64,000 nt of DNA from Jannaschia sp. CCS1 (GCF_000013565.1 NC_007802.1:868001-932000), one strand, 5' to 3'. Positions 17,168 to 26,876 are shown, numbered from the stretch's first letter. The notes: generated by a model from the letters alone, not told the origin. Translations and numbers: made by a program.

Positions 17168-17988
17168 GAATCATCCCCTCTGTTGGATTCTGGTGTCTCT
17201 GTATCTGATGGCAGGGCCGGTGTCCCGGGGCGCATGTCGACCTGAACCGGCGATGCGCTTTTGGGAGGCACATCTGCGGAATTTGTGTCCGTTGGTGATG
17301 CTTCGGTAAGCGCTGCTGTCACGAGCCCCGCGGGCACAGCGATGATGCCGATCCCGATCAGCATCACGAGGCCGGTGAAAATCCGCCCCCCGGCCGTGAT
17401 GGGATAGACGTCGCCGTAGCCCACTGTGGTGAAGGTCGCGATGGCCCACCACAGGCTTTCGGGAATGGATGAAAAGCCTTCAGGCTGCGCCTCATGCTCG
17501 AAATGATAAATGCCCACGGCGGCCAGATACAGCGCGACGCAGGCAATGAAGAAGAAGATCGCAAACTCCGCCTTGGCACGGTTGAGCGCCTTGGCGATGC
17601 GGTCCAGCGCGCGGTTGGCCTTGAACAGCTTGAGAAGCCGCAGGATGCGCAGAAGACGGATCGCACGGATCGTGGCGAAATCCGGCAGCAGAAACACCAG
17701 AGCGGGCACGATGGCGAGGAAATCGACGATGCCCCAGAAGCTGAACGCGTATTTCCACGGCTTCTCCGAACAGGTCAGGCGCAGCACATATTCAACGACG
17801 AAGAGGGTGAGGATCCCGATTTCCGCGCCGACAAGGATCGCGTTCGTGCGGTCCGTGAGGTCTGGCAGTGTCTCAAGCGCGATCACAACGGCAGAGGCGC
17901 AGATGAGCGCGTAGATGCCAAGCGCCACACCCCTCCCCACGCGGGGGTGCGTGCCGTCCAGAATGTCGATGATATCGGTCCGTTTCAT
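17164..17988 (-). CDS. Voltage-gated-type potassium/cation channel inside the purine operon
   Basis: 274 aa six-helix channel. Segments about 20-41, 52-70, 83-101, the S4-like 107-122 with Arg/Lys at every third position (I-R-A-I-R-L-L-R-I-L-R-L-L-K), 140-162, pore helix and filter T-V-G-Y-G-D at 188-193, and 203-228. The filter is the canonical K+ signature. A soluble, Pro/Ser-rich C-tail of about 45 residues follows, without an RCK domain. The gene is 6 bases after the upstream permease stop and overlaps the binding-protein start by 4 bases, so it is translated with the transporter. Confidence 0.93.
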   Translation of the reverse strand: MKRTDIIDILDGTHPRVGRGVALGIYALICASAVVIALETLPDLTDRTNAILVGAEIGILTLFVVEYVLRLTCSEKPWKYAFSFWGIVDFLAIVPALVFLLPDFATIRAIRLLRILRLLKLFKANRALDRIAKALNRAKAEFAIFFFIACVALYLAAVGIYHFEHEAQPEGFSSIPESLWWAIATFTTVGYGDVYPITAGGRIFTGLVMLIGIGIIAVPAGLVTAALTEASPTDTNSADVPPKSASPVQVDMRPGTPALPSDTETPESNRGDDS

Positions 17989-17994
17989 CGCCGT

Positions 17995-18918
17995 TCACCC
18001 GCTTGCGTGGAAGGTCTTGCCAAGGGCGGCGGGCGCATTGATCGCAGCTTTGGCGCGGTCCGAGGACATGACGACCAGCACGATGATCGTCACCAGATAC
18101 GGCGAGGCATCCAGAAGGGCCACGGGGACCGGAACCTCTGCCGCTTGCAGGCGCAACTGGAGCGCCGCGATCCCGCCAAAGAGCCAGGCGCCGAACAGGA
18201 CCCGCCCGGATTTCCACGCGGCAAAGACCACCAGCGCCAGCGCGATCCAGCCTGCGCCCGCCGTCATGCCCTGCACCCAGTTCTCTACGTAGACGATGGA
18301 AAGGAACGCGCCACCAAGGCCCGCCATGGCGCCGCCGAAGATTATCGCCAGACAGCGGATGCGGATCACCTTGTAGCCAAGCGCATGGGCGGCATCATGG
18401 CTTTCCCCGACAGCCCGGATGATCAGACCCATGCGGGTGTGCTTGAGGACATAGGCGATGACGAAAACCGCGGCGATGGCGAGGTAGGTGACAAGATCAT
18501 GGCTGAGCAGAATGGGGCCGATGACGGGCCACTCGCGCAGGGCTTCGGGCAGGGGTTTGGCAACGTCGGGGATCGGCTGGCCCTCATATCCGACGCCCAA
18601 AAGCGCGGCGAGGCCGAGACCGAAGAGGGTGAGCGCCAGACCGGTGGCCACCTGATTGGACATCAGGAATTGCGTGAGGACGGCAAAAATCACCGACAGC
18701 GCCGCGCCGCCCGCCATGCCCGCCACAAATGCCAGCGTGGGTGAGCCGGTCTGATTCGCGATGATGTAGCCGCAGACCGCGCCCATGATCATCATACCTT
18801 CGACGCCCAGGTTCAGGACGCCGGATTTCTCTACAATCAATTCGCCGAGCGCGGCGAGCAGCACGGGCGTAGAGATTGTGACAAGCGCAACGATCAGGGT
18901 GACAGGGTCGATGATCAT
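17995..18918 (-). CDS. ABC transporter permease, BMP/nucleoside type (second permease)
   Basis: 307 aa inner-membrane permease with about eight helices, of the branched-chain-amino-acid/ribose permease fold. The N-terminal A-L-G-E-L-I-V-E-K-S-G-V-L-N-L-G-V-E-G segment is the hallmark of the BMP-transporter YufQ/NupQ-like permease. It forms a heterodimer with the product of 19501-20586. Starts in an ATGA overlap with the small membrane gene upstream. Confidence 0.93.
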   Translation of the reverse strand: MIIDPVTLIVALVTISTPVLLAALGELIVEKSGVLNLGVEGMMIMGAVCGYIIANQTGSPTLAFVAGMAGGAALSVIFAVLTQFLMSNQVATGLALTLFGLGLAALLGVGYEGQPIPDVAKPLPEALREWPVIGPILLSHDLVTYLAIAAVFVIAYVLKHTRMGLIIRAVGESHDAAHALGYKVIRIRCLAIIFGGAMAGLGGAFLSIVYVENWVQGMTAGAGWIALALVVFAAWKSGRVLFGAWLFGGIAALQLRLQAAEVPVPVALLDASPYLVTIIVLVVMSSDRAKAAINAPAALGKTFHASG

Positions 18919-19232
18919 GGCGCGAGCCTACCTAAAATGTCGAAGCGCTGTAGGATCGACCAGGCGCCAACGCCAAAGCCGGCGCAAAACGCGAGCCTCC
19001 GCCAAGTTCGAGCGGGGCTTTGAGTGTCATCTTTGCGCCTGGACAGCAAAAACCGGTCTGCAACTCCGGTGGATAGAATGATGAGCCCAAGGGCCAGGGC
19101 AAACAGCCACGCATAGCCGGAGTTCGAGAAGATCAGGAGGAACAATGTAGTGGCAAACGCCCCAATGATCCCTCCGGCAATGGCATCGAGCCCGATGAGG
19201 CCGATCGTGGCAATCATGCGCAGGGCCGTCAT
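18915..19232 (-). CDS. Small membrane protein B in the purine operon, 105 aa
   Basis: Three or so hydrophobic stretches at about residues 5-33, 37-57 and 80-95, with a basic loop (S-R-R-K-D-D) between. Start at 19232 lies in an ATGA overlap with the upstream small gene, and its own stop overlaps the permease start by 4 bases. A longer in-frame opening to 19310 runs through the upstream gene and is not used. No family recognised. The context suggests an accessory to the transporter or channel, but sequence alone does not show it. Confidence 0.75.
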   Translation of the reverse strand: MTALRMIATIGLIGLDAIAGGIIGAFATTLFLLIFSNSGYAWLFALALGLIILSTGVADRFLLSRRKDDTQSPARTWRRLAFCAGFGVGAWSILQRFDILGRLAP

Positions 19233-19504
19233 TGGGCGGTCCCGTAGGATGTGATCGCGTTGAACGCGACATTGATCCCGAGCCCCAGGGCGGCAGCTGA
19301 GAATGGCCAACCCCGGGTGGTGCTGCGCCGAACCATGACGAGATCAAGCGCAAGCGCGCCGAGCAGCACAAACCCAAGAACCGGCACGGCGAATATCGCG
19401 CCACCGGTCAGGATCATGAATGCAAGAAGCGGGCCGATCAGCAGGAATTGCGTGGCAACGGCCACACAAAGGCAGATCAGAGCATCGCGGAGCAAGGGGG
19501 TCAT
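19229..19504 (-). CDS. Small membrane protein A in the purine operon, 91 aa
   Basis: Two long hydrophobic segments at about residues 7-33 and 36-57, a basic turn (M-V-R-R-S-T-T-R), and a third weak segment at 67-84. Its ATG overlaps the permease stop (ATGA at 19501-19504) and its stop overlaps the next small gene, so it is fully embedded in the transport operon. No family recognised. Its position between the two permease genes is unlike the usual BMP operon, where these are adjacent. Confidence 0.75.
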   Translation of the reverse strand: MTPLLRDALICLCVAVATQFLLIGPLLAFMILTGGAIFAVPVLGFVLLGALALDLVMVRRSTTRGWPFSAAALGLGINVAFNAITSYGTAQ

Positions 19505-20586
19505 GCGACGCGCTCCCGCCCGATGCGGATGCGGTAGTTGGACAACACGTCGAGCGCGAGGAGGAAGAACAGCAGCATACCCTGGAAGGCCTGGATTGCA
19601 GGGGCTGGCACCTGGAGGAGGAGTTGCGCAAGCTCGCCTCCGATATAGGTCAGTGCCATCAGCAGGCCCGCAAAGAGGATGCCAACGGGGTGCAATCGGC
19701 CCAGAAAGGCCACGATGATCGCGGTGAAGCCGTAGCCGACGTTAAAGTCGATGGTGATCTGCCCGGCAGGGCCCGCGGCCTCAAACAGGCCCGCCGCACC
19801 CGCCAGCGCACCGGAGACACCGAGGCAGAGCACCACCATGCGCGCGGGGCTGACGCCTGCGAACCGCGCCGCGCGGGGGGCCTGGCCCGCCAGTTTGATC
19901 TGATATCCGAGTAGGTGTTTCTGGAACAACACGTAGGCCGCAATCACGGCGATCAGGGCCGCCACGACGCCCAGATGGATGCCGGTGCCGTCGAAAAGCT
20001 CTGGATTGTCGGTGCCGGCATGGCGCGCGAGGTTGCGCGATCCGGGGAAACCCTGGCCGTCGGGGTTGCGCAGCCAGTTTGTGGCCGCAGACGCGAGGAT
20101 GGCTTCGGCCACGTAGACCAGCAGCAGGGACACGAGGATCTCATTGGTGTTGGCTTTGACCTTGAGAAGTGCCGGGATCATCGCCCAAAGCATGCCGCCC
20201 AGGAGCCCCGCAACGATCATGCCGGGCAAGATCAGGGGGCTTTCCGATGGCCAGAATGCGAGGCCGAAGGCTGCGCCGCAGAGCGCGCCAATGATGTATT
20301 GCCCCTCTGCGCCAATGTTCCAGATGCCCGCCCGAAAGCCGAGCGACAGACCGATCGCGATTAGGATCAGCGGACCTGCTTTGACCAGCAGTTGCGGACG
20401 CGAGAAGGCGGCGAAGCGGTCGTGGAAAAGCGGGTCCCAGAAGATGACACGGATGACCTCCAACGGATCCTGCCCGAGGGCCGCGAACATCAGCCCGCCT
20501 GCGATCATCGTGAGGAATACGGCCAGGACGGGTGTCGCCAGAGACCAGGCACGCGACGGGGTGGGGCGCTTTTCGAGGCGGATCAT
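19501..20586 (-). CDS. ABC transporter permease, BMP/nucleoside type (first permease)
   Basis: 361 aa with about ten hydrophobic segments. Carries the family block L-S-L-G-F-R-A-G-I-W-N-I-G-A-E-G-Q near residues 79-95 and the coupling-region stretch A-N-T-N-E-I-L-V-S-L-L-L near 145, typical of YufP/NupP-like permeases. ATGA overlaps at both ends link it to the ATPase gene upstream and to the small membrane gene downstream. Confidence 0.93.
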   Translation of the reverse strand: MIRLEKRPTPSRAWSLATPVLAVFLTMIAGGLMFAALGQDPLEVIRVIFWDPLFHDRFAAFSRPQLLVKAGPLILIAIGLSLGFRAGIWNIGAEGQYIIGALCGAAFGLAFWPSESPLILPGMIVAGLLGGMLWAMIPALLKVKANTNEILVSLLLVYVAEAILASAATNWLRNPDGQGFPGSRNLARHAGTDNPELFDGTGIHLGVVAALIAVIAAYVLFQKHLLGYQIKLAGQAPRAARFAGVSPARMVVLCLGVSGALAGAAGLFEAAGPAGQITIDFNVGYGFTAIIVAFLGRLHPVGILFAGLLMALTYIGGELAQLLLQVPAPAIQAFQGMLLFFLLALDVLSNYRIRIGRERVA

Positions 20587-22100
20587 AGGGTGGCCTCCTC
20601 CATCCCATGGGCACCACCGAGCATCAGGCCAATGTCTTCCATGCTGAGGCCACGGGCAGGTTGGGGTGCGGAGAGGCGGCCTTCATTCAGGGCGCAGAAC
20701 TGATCCGAGATTTCGAGGAGTTCGTCGAGGTCCTGGCTGATTACAATCACGCCCGCGCCGCCTTCCGCGAGGTTGAGGAGCGCTTGCCGGATGTCGGCGG
20801 CGGCAGACGCATCGACGCCCCAGGTGGGCTGGTTCACAACGAGGACCTTGGGATCTTGCAGGATCTCGCGCCCGATGACGAACTTTTGCAGGTTTCCGCC
20901 CGACAGCGCGCGGGCGGCGGTGGCGTTGCCGGGGGTACGCACGTCGAAGGCGGTGATGATCTCGTCGGCGAAGGCGCGGGCCTTGTGCCAGCCGATGAAG
21001 CCATTTTTGGCCAAGCCCTTGCGGGCCTGCCCGGTGAGGACGGCGTTTTCCGTCAGGCTCATGTCGGGGGCGGCGGCGTGGCCCAACCGCTCCTCCGGCG
21101 CCGAAAGCAGACCGCTGGCGCGGCGTGCATTCGGTCCGTCCTCGCCAACGTCACGTCCATTGAAAGTGAGGGTCCCGGTGGGCGAGCGACGTTCGCCGGA
21201 GAGGACGGCCAGCAGCTCATCCTGACCATTGCCCGCGACACCGCCGATGCCCAGCACTTCACCGGCGCAAACCTCCAGCGAGATGTCCTTGAGGGACGTG
21301 CCAAAGGGCGTGGCGGCGGTCTGAGTGAGGGCGTTCAGCGTGAGGAGTGGCGCACCCGGCGCAGTGGCAGCGCGGGCGGGTACGGCCAGGGATTTGCCCA
21401 CCATCATCTCGGCCATCTGCGCGGCGGAGGTCTTTTTCGGATCGCATTCCCCCACAACCTTGCCCAGACGCAGGATGGTGGCGGCATCACACAGCGCGCG
21501 GATCTCCTCCAGCTTGTGAGAGATGTAAAGGATCGCGGTGCCCTCCGCGCTGAGCTTGCGGAGGGTGTGGAAGAGGATTTCGACCTCTTGCGGCGTCAGG
21601 ACGGAGGTCGGCTCATCCATGATCAGCAATTTGGGGTCCTGTAGGAGGCAGCGGATGATTTCGACCCGCTGACGTTCACCGGCAGAGAGGTCACCCACGA
21701 GGCTCTCGGGGTCCAGCGGCAGACCATAGGCGGCGCTGACATCCGTGATGCGCCTAGACAGATCGCGCGGCTTTGGTGGGGCCTCCATCCCCAGGGCGAT
21801 ATTCTCGGCGACGGACAATGCCTCAAACAAGGAGAAGTGTTGAAACACCATCGCCACGCCTGAGGTGCGGGCGGCGCGGGGCTCGGACGGGGTGTAGCGA
21901 GTGCCGTTCAGCGCCATGGTGCCGCTGTCGGGGGACACCAATCCGTAGATCATTTTCACGAGCGTGGATTTGCCTGCGCCGTTCTCTCCCAACAGCGCAT
22001 GAACTTCGCCCGGTTGGATGACGAAGGACACGGCGTCGTTCGCCACAACGCCGGGGTAGGCCTTGGTCAGCCCCTGGATATTAAGCAGCGGTGCGGTCAT
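20583..22100 (-). CDS. ABC transporter ATP-binding protein, double-ATPase BMP type
   Basis: 505 aa with two nucleotide-binding domains. The first has Walker A GENGAGKST (38-46), signature L-S-A-G-E-R-Q (138-144) and Walker B L-L-I-M-D-E-P (158-164). The second has a degenerate Walker A (G-I-G-G-V-A-G-N-G-Q), signature L-S-G-G-N-L-Q and N-Q-P-T-W-G-V-D in place of a standard Walker B, which is usual for this sugar/nucleoside subfamily, where only one site is fully catalytic. Powers import through the two permeases of the operon. Confidence 0.94.
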   Translation of the reverse strand: MTAPLLNIQGLTKAYPGVVANDAVSFVIQPGEVHALLGENGAGKSTLVKMIYGLVSPDSGTMALNGTRYTPSEPRAARTSGVAMVFQHFSLFEALSVAENIALGMEAPPKPRDLSRRITDVSAAYGLPLDPESLVGDLSAGERQRVEIIRCLLQDPKLLIMDEPTSVLTPQEVEILFHTLRKLSAEGTAILYISHKLEEIRALCDAATILRLGKVVGECDPKKTSAAQMAEMMVGKSLAVPARAATAPGAPLLTLNALTQTAATPFGTSLKDISLEVCAGEVLGIGGVAGNGQDELLAVLSGERRSPTGTLTFNGRDVGEDGPNARRASGLLSAPEERLGHAAAPDMSLTENAVLTGQARKGLAKNGFIGWHKARAFADEIITAFDVRTPGNATAARALSGGNLQKFVIGREILQDPKVLVVNQPTWGVDASAAADIRQALLNLAEGGAGVIVISQDLDELLEISDQFCALNEGRLSAPQPARGLSMEDIGLMLGGAHGMEEATL

Positions 22101-22867
22101 GTCCCCCCATGATCCACGTCTTTCAGATGTTGTGCTGATTCTTGCAGCATTTGTTCACCAAGTAGCCGTGCGGCCACGCCAATCGCAATGGCTTGGGGAT
22201 GTTTGCCAAGGCCGGGGTCACCAATGGGACACATGATGCGGGAGATCTGAGCGCCGGAATGGCCCATCTGCCCAAGGCGTTTGCGGAACCGAGCCCATTT
22301 GGTGGCGGAGCCGATAACACCGGCGCTGGCAAAACCGTGGGTGAGGGCGGCATGGCAGAGCGCAAGGTCGATGTCATGGGAGTAGGTCGCAATGAGGTGA
22401 TGTGCGTTGGGTGGGGCGTGGGGCATGAGGCGGGGCGGATCCGTCGCGATCAACCTGTGGGTATCATTGGGGATATCTGCGGGAAAACGATCTGCCGCCG
22501 TGTCGATCCAAGACAGGTCCAGAGCCGAAAATGGGGATAAAGTGTGGATAATAGCGCGACCGACATGACCGGCACCCCAGATCCAGATGGGCGTCTTTTC
22601 GACCCCTTTCCATTGGGTTGCGGCCTGAAGCTCAAGTTTTACAACACCGCCGCAGCACTGCCCCAAGGCTGGGCCGAGGGGAAAAGTGTGGGTCGTGACT
22701 GACGTGCCATTCCGCAGCATATCGCGGGCGAGGCGCATGGCCTCCCACTCCAACGCGCCGCCGCCAATTGTGCCTTCGATCCGGTCCGCAAAGACCAGCA
22801 TCGACGTGCCCGTGTCGCGCGGTGCGGAGCCTTTGACCTGCGTGATGGTCACGCGGATCGCGGTCAT
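22097..22867 (-). CDS. xdhC: Xanthine dehydrogenase accessory protein XdhC
   Basis: 256 aa chaperone that binds molybdenum cofactor, supports its sulfuration and inserts it into the XdhB subunit. Visible family blocks: V-K-G-S-A-P-R-D-T-G-T-S-M-L-V at the N-terminus, E-G-T-I-G-G-G-A-L-E-W, C-C-G-G-V near residue 71, and the Rossmann-like W-I-W-G-A-G-H-V-G-R-A near 95. ATGA overlaps with xdhB upstream and the ABC ATPase gene downstream tie enzyme maturation to the transporter genes. Confidence 0.94.
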   Translation of the reverse strand: MTAIRVTITQVKGSAPRDTGTSMLVFADRIEGTIGGGALEWEAMRLARDMLRNGTSVTTHTFPLGPALGQCCGGVVKLELQAATQWKGVEKTPIWIWGAGHVGRAIIHTLSPFSALDLSWIDTAADRFPADIPNDTHRLIATDPPRLMPHAPPNAHHLIATYSHDIDLALCHAALTHGFASAGVIGSATKWARFRKRLGQMGHSGAQISRIMCPIGDPGLGKHPQAIAIGVAARLLGEQMLQESAQHLKDVDHGGT

Positions 22868-25302
22868 GATCGGGCGCGACCCACGGCGGCCAAGACCGCT
22901 TCTGCGGTGGCCGGGGCTTGCAGGTCAGGGAAGGTGGAACCGGCAGCGGCACAGGCATGCCCGAGGGCGGAGAACACGCTGATGCCAAGCATGAAGGGCG
23001 GCTCACCCACCGCCTTGGAGCGGTAGATGGTGTCTTCGCGGTTCTGTGCATCGTAGAGCGAAACGTTGAAGATGTCGGGCGCATCAGACGCGCAGGGGAT
23101 CTTGTAGGTCGATGGCGCATGGGTTTTCAGCGCGCCTTTGTCGTCCCAAACCAACTCTTCCATCGTGAGCCATCCGGCCCCCTGAATGAAGCCACCCTCC
23201 ACCTGCCCGATGTCGAGCGCAGGGTTCAGGGACGCGCCCGCGTCGTGGAGGATGTCGGTGCGCAGGATGCGGTTTTCGCCGGTGAGAGTGTCGATGACAA
23301 CCTCGGAGCAAGCGGCGCCATAGGCGAAGTAGAGGAAGGGGCGGCCTTGGCCCTTGATCCGGTCCCATTCGATCTTGGGGGTCTTGTAGAAGCCCGTGGC
23401 GCTGAGGCTGATCCGCGCCATGTAGGTGCATTGGACGGCCTCCTCAAACGGCATCTCAGCGTTGTCTGCGCGCACCATGCCGTCCTCGAACCGCACATCC
23501 GCAGGCTCCGCCTGCAAGGCACCCGCCACCTCCTCTGCGATCCGGTCCCGGATCTTATCGCAGGCGGCTTTCACGGCCATCCCGTTGAGATCTGTGCCCG
23601 AGGACGCGGCAGTCGCGGATGTGTTGGGCACCTTTCCAGTGTCCGTGGCGGTAATTTTCACGCGGTCCAAAGATACGCCGAACCGGCTCGCGGCCACTTG
23701 GGCCACCTTCTGGAACAGACCCTGGCCCATCTCGGTCCCGCCATGGTTCATGTGGATGGAGCCGTCCTGGTAGACATGGACCAAAGCGCCGGCCTGGTTG
23801 AGATGGGTGAGCGTGAAGGAGATCCCGAACTTCACCGGCGTCAGAGCGATGCCGCGCTTCAGGATCGGCTCCCTTGTATTCCACTCCTCGACCGCCCGCA
23901 CGCGATCCGCATAATCGCAGTCCTGCGCCAGAGACTTCGTCATGTCGTGAAGGATGAAATCCTCCACCTCCATCCCATAGGGTGTCGTGTTGGCAGCAAG
24001 CCCGCCCGCCACCGGCGAATGCGCACCGCCGAACCTTTGCGCGCCCCCGCCGCCTTTGACGCGTACGGCGCCACGCCCGGCAAGTTCAGCGGTCTCCAGG
24101 CGCCCTCCTTTCATCTTGCCAGACAAACGCTCCCCGGTGGGTCCGCTGTCCATCTCAGGTGCCGCCCGGTAGTAATTTACACGCCGCACCTCTAAGGGAT
24201 CCATGCCCAAGGCATGCGCCGCGTGGTCCATCACCCGCTCGATCCCGACCATGCCTTGAGGGCCGCCGAACCCACGAAAGGCCGTGGCGGATTGGGTGTT
24301 GGTCTTCCACCGATGGGAGGTGATCCGCGCGGCAGGCAGAAGATAGGCGTTGTCTGCATGCAACATGGCGCGGTCGGCCACGGGCAGGGACAGGTCCATC
24401 GCCCATCCGCAGCGGATATGCTGGGTGAAATCGACGCCAAGGATGCGACCGTCGGCGTTAAACCCGGCGCGGTACATCACCCGGGCATCGTGGCGCTTGC
24501 CGGTGATAATGAAATCGTCGTCGCGGTCATAGCGCATCTTGCAAGGGCGCCCGGTGCGGGCCGCAACGATCGCGCAGGCAATGGCCAGGTGATTGCCCTG
24601 GCTTTCCTTCCCGCCAAAGCCGCCGCCCATGCGCCGCACTTCGACCCTGACGGCATGCATGGGCAGGTCAAGGGCGTCGGCCACCTTGTGCTGGATCTCG
24701 GTCGGGTGTTGGGAGGAGGAATGGACCACCATGTCGCCACCCTCCTGCGGCAGGGCGAGGGCGGATTGCCCCTCAAGATAGAAGTGCTCCTGCCCGCCGA
24801 TGTCGACACGACCCTCAACGATATGCGCGGCAGAGGTCAGCGCCTGATCCACGTCGCCCTTGGCGTAGATACGCGGTCCATCCTCGAACCGGCTGTCGGC
24901 GGCCTGCGCTTGTTGAATCGTCAGACACGGCTCTTCCCCACGGATCTGCACATCAGCCAGAGCCACAGCGCGCCGCGCCGCGAGGTGGCTGTCTGCCGCG
25001 ACCAGAAACAGCGGCTGGCCCGCGTAATGGATCGCGCCATCGCTCAAAAGTGGCTCGTCGTGATTGGAGGGGGAACAATCGGGGATTGGCGAAAGGTCCG
25101 CGCCTGTGAGCACGGCGAAGACGCCTGCGGATGAGCGTGTGCGATCCAGGTCCATATCCGTGATGTGGCCCTTCGCGACGCGCGACAGGCCGAAGGCCAG
25201 GTGCAGGCAATCGGGCGGCGTCGGAATGTCATCCACATAGCGGGCCGCCCCGGTGACATGCAGACGGGCGGCATCATGGGGCAGGGGTTTGTGCACGCTC
25301 AT
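22864..25302 (-). CDS. xdhB: Xanthine dehydrogenase large subunit (molybdopterin-binding)
   Basis: 812 aa. Catalyses hydroxylation of hypoxanthine to xanthine and xanthine to urate together with XdhA. Moco-binding loop G-G-G-F-G-G-K-E at 226-233, with Glu233 at the position of the substrate-binding Glu; Arg343 in F-R-G-F-G-G-P-Q is the other purine contact; the catalytic Glu is in V-G-E-P-P-F-M-L near the C-terminus. Rhodobacter capsulatus XdhB is about 777 aa; the extra length is a Gly/Arg/Lys-rich segment at about residues 383-438 between the N-Y-Y and [10 protein letters not shown] blocks. Starts inside an ATGA overlap with xdhA. Confidence 0.95.
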   Translation of the reverse strand: MSVHKPLPHDAARLHVTGAARYVDDIPTPPDCLHLAFGLSRVAKGHITDMDLDRTRSSAGVFAVLTGADLSPIPDCSPSNHDEPLLSDGAIHYAGQPLFLVAADSHLAARRAVALADVQIRGEEPCLTIQQAQAADSRFEDGPRIYAKGDVDQALTSAAHIVEGRVDIGGQEHFYLEGQSALALPQEGGDMVVHSSSQHPTEIQHKVADALDLPMHAVRVEVRRMGGGFGGKESQGNHLAIACAIVAARTGRPCKMRYDRDDDFIITGKRHDARVMYRAGFNADGRILGVDFTQHIRCGWAMDLSLPVADRAMLHADNAYLLPAARITSHRWKTNTQSATAFRGFGGPQGMVGIERVMDHAAHALGMDPLEVRRVNYYRAAPEMDSGPTGERLSGKMKGGRLETAELAGRGAVRVKGGGGAQRFGGAHSPVAGGLAANTTPYGMEVEDFILHDMTKSLAQDCDYADRVRAVEEWNTREPILKRGIALTPVKFGISFTLTHLNQAGALVHVYQDGSIHMNHGGTEMGQGLFQKVAQVAASRFGVSLDRVKITATDTGKVPNTSATAASSGTDLNGMAVKAACDKIRDRIAEEVAGALQAEPADVRFEDGMVRADNAEMPFEEAVQCTYMARISLSATGFYKTPKIEWDRIKGQGRPFLYFAYGAACSEVVIDTLTGENRILRTDILHDAGASLNPALDIGQVEGGFIQGAGWLTMEELVWDDKGALKTHAPSTYKIPCASDAPDIFNVSLYDAQNREDTIYRSKAVGEPPFMLGISVFSALGHACAAAGSTFPDLQAPATAEAVLAAVGRARS

Positions 25303-26759
25303 GGCCGCACCTCCAGCACGCTGGTTGCCTGGCCAGACATCTCGGCCATGTAGCGCAAGAGCATGTTTTGCGCCGCCTCAAGCCGATAGCCGGCAGACGC
25401 GCGCATGTCCGAGAGGGGCGCAAAATCCTCGGCAAACGCGGGCAAGGCAGCGTCCGTCGTCGCCTGCGTAAGAGGTTTGCCGAGGAGCATCGCCTCCACC
25501 GCCGTGGCGCGTTTCGGGATGCCTGCCATACCGCCGCAGGCAATGCACGCTTGGGCGATCGTGCCGTCGGTGACGGTCAGATTGAATGCGCCGCAGACAG
25601 CGGAGATGTCCTGATCAAAGCGCTTGGACAGTTTGTAGACGCGCAGGGTGTCGTCCTCGCCCGCACCTGGAATGGGGATCGTCACAGCCTCCACAAACTC
25701 CCCGGGCGCAAGATCCTGCTTGCCGTAGTCGAGGAAGAAATCCTCCAGCAGCAGATCCCGTCGGGTGGCCCCATGGCGCAGATGCAGCGTTGCGCCAAGG
25801 GCGATCAGCGCCGGAGGGTTGTCGCCGATGGGCGATCCGTTGGCGATATTCCCGCCAATCGTCGCCGCATTGCGGACCTGGACGGAGCCATAGCGACGGA
25901 TCATCTCGGCGTAGCTGGGATAGTGCGGGGCGATGGCGGCGAGTACGTCGGTCATGGACGTCATGGCCCCGAAGCGGATTGTATCCCCGGTGATGTGGGC
26001 CCCGTACAAATCCGCGCATTGGTTCAGGAAGGCGACCTTGCCCAGATTGCGGTGTTGTTTGGTGACCCACAGACCGACATCCGTGGCCCCAGCAATCAAG
26101 GTTGCGTCGGGGTGGGCGGCATACCAAGTGGCCAGATCGTCGGACGTGGTTGGGCAGACGGGGCAAGAGTCACTCTGGCCCTGCGCGGCAGGGCGGGGGG
26201 ACGCTGTCCCCCGTCCGTTGGACTCCCCCTGGGATATTTCCGGAACGGGGAATGGGGCAGAGAGCTGGTCGGCGTCCCGAACCATATGGGGTGGGATAGG
26301 CGCATTGGCGGCGGCGTGGGCGGCGTGCAGGATGGGCGCGTAACCGGTGCAGCGGCAGAGGTTGCCTGCGATCTGGTCTTCATGGTCCGTGGCCCCGTTG
26401 AGGTGCGCTGTCGCCATGGCGGTGATAAACCCCGGCGTGCAGAAGCCGCATTGGCTGCCGTGATGGTCGACCATTGCCTGCTGCACGGGATGCAGCGTGC
26501 CATCGGGTGCGGCGATGCCCTCCACGGTGCGCACGGCGCGGCCTTCCAGCTGGGGCAGGAACAGAATGCAGGCGTTGAGCGCGAGGGCTGTGCCATCGGC
26601 ATTCGTGACCATGACGGTACACGCGCCGCAATCGCCTTCGTTGCAGCCCTCTTTGGTGCCGGTCAGTCGCGCCTCTTCCCGCAGCCAGTCCAGAAGCGTG
26701 CGCGTCGGCGCGGCCTCCACTGTCTGCGGCTCTCCGTTCAGAAGGAACCGGGTCGTCAT
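25299..26759 (-). CDS. xdhA: Xanthine dehydrogenase small subunit (2Fe-2S and FAD domains)
   Basis: 486 aa, first gene of the operon. Eight Cys at 39, 44, 47, 64, 104, 107, 135 and 137 hold the two 2Fe-2S clusters ([19 protein letters not shown]). The FAD domain starts near 210, with [10 protein letters not shown] and [10 protein letters not shown]. Between them, residues about 170-208 form a low-complexity linker whose DNA holds a GC-rich palindrome. Electrons pass from XdhB via the clusters to FAD and NAD+. The ATG at 26759 has GGTGGA nine bases upstream. Confidence 0.95.
   Translation of the reverse strand: MTTRFLLNGEPQTVEAAPTRTLLDWLREEARLTGTKEGCNEGDCGACTVMVTNADGTALALNACILFLPQLEGRAVRTVEGIAAPDGTLHPVQQAMVDHHGSQCGFCTPGFITAMATAHLNGATDHEDQIAGNLCRCTGYAPILHAAHAAANAPIPPHMVRDADQLSAPFPVPEISQGESNGRGTASPRPAAQGQSDSCPVCPTTSDDLATWYAAHPDATLIAGATDVGLWVTKQHRNLGKVAFLNQCADLYGAHITGDTIRFGAMTSMTDVLAAIAPHYPSYAEMIRRYGSVQVRNAATIGGNIANGSPIGDNPPALIALGATLHLRHGATRRDLLLEDFFLDYGKQDLAPGEFVEAVTIPIPGAGEDDTLRVYKLSKRFDQDISAVCGAFNLTVTDGTIAQACIACGGMAGIPKRATAVEAMLLGKPLTQATTDAALPAFAEDFAPLSDMRASAGYRLEAAQNMLLRYMAEMSGQATSVLEVRP
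26195..26212. repeat. GC-rich palindromic repeat-like element within xdhA
   Basis: Hairpin GGGGGAC, loop GCT, GTCCCCC (26196-26212) inside the coding sequence for the interdomain linker of xdhA, followed by an atypical stretch containing CTCCCCCTGGGATATTTCCG (26223-26242). This motif order resembles intergenic palindromic repeats I know from Rhodobacterales genomes. It keeps the xdhA frame open. Confidence 0.5.
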
Positions 26760-26876
26760 AGGGCAATGTCCACCGCGTTACCTGGGATTGGGGTGGTCAT
26801 CCGGCCCTCGATGCGGCGTAGAGGGCGGCCCAGACTGTACGACCTGACGCATAGGACAAACCATTTCAGGGCAATA

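Noticed and set aside
22918-24195. 425-codon frame antisense to xdhB
   Set aside because: No start signal or family match; shadow of a well-supported gene.
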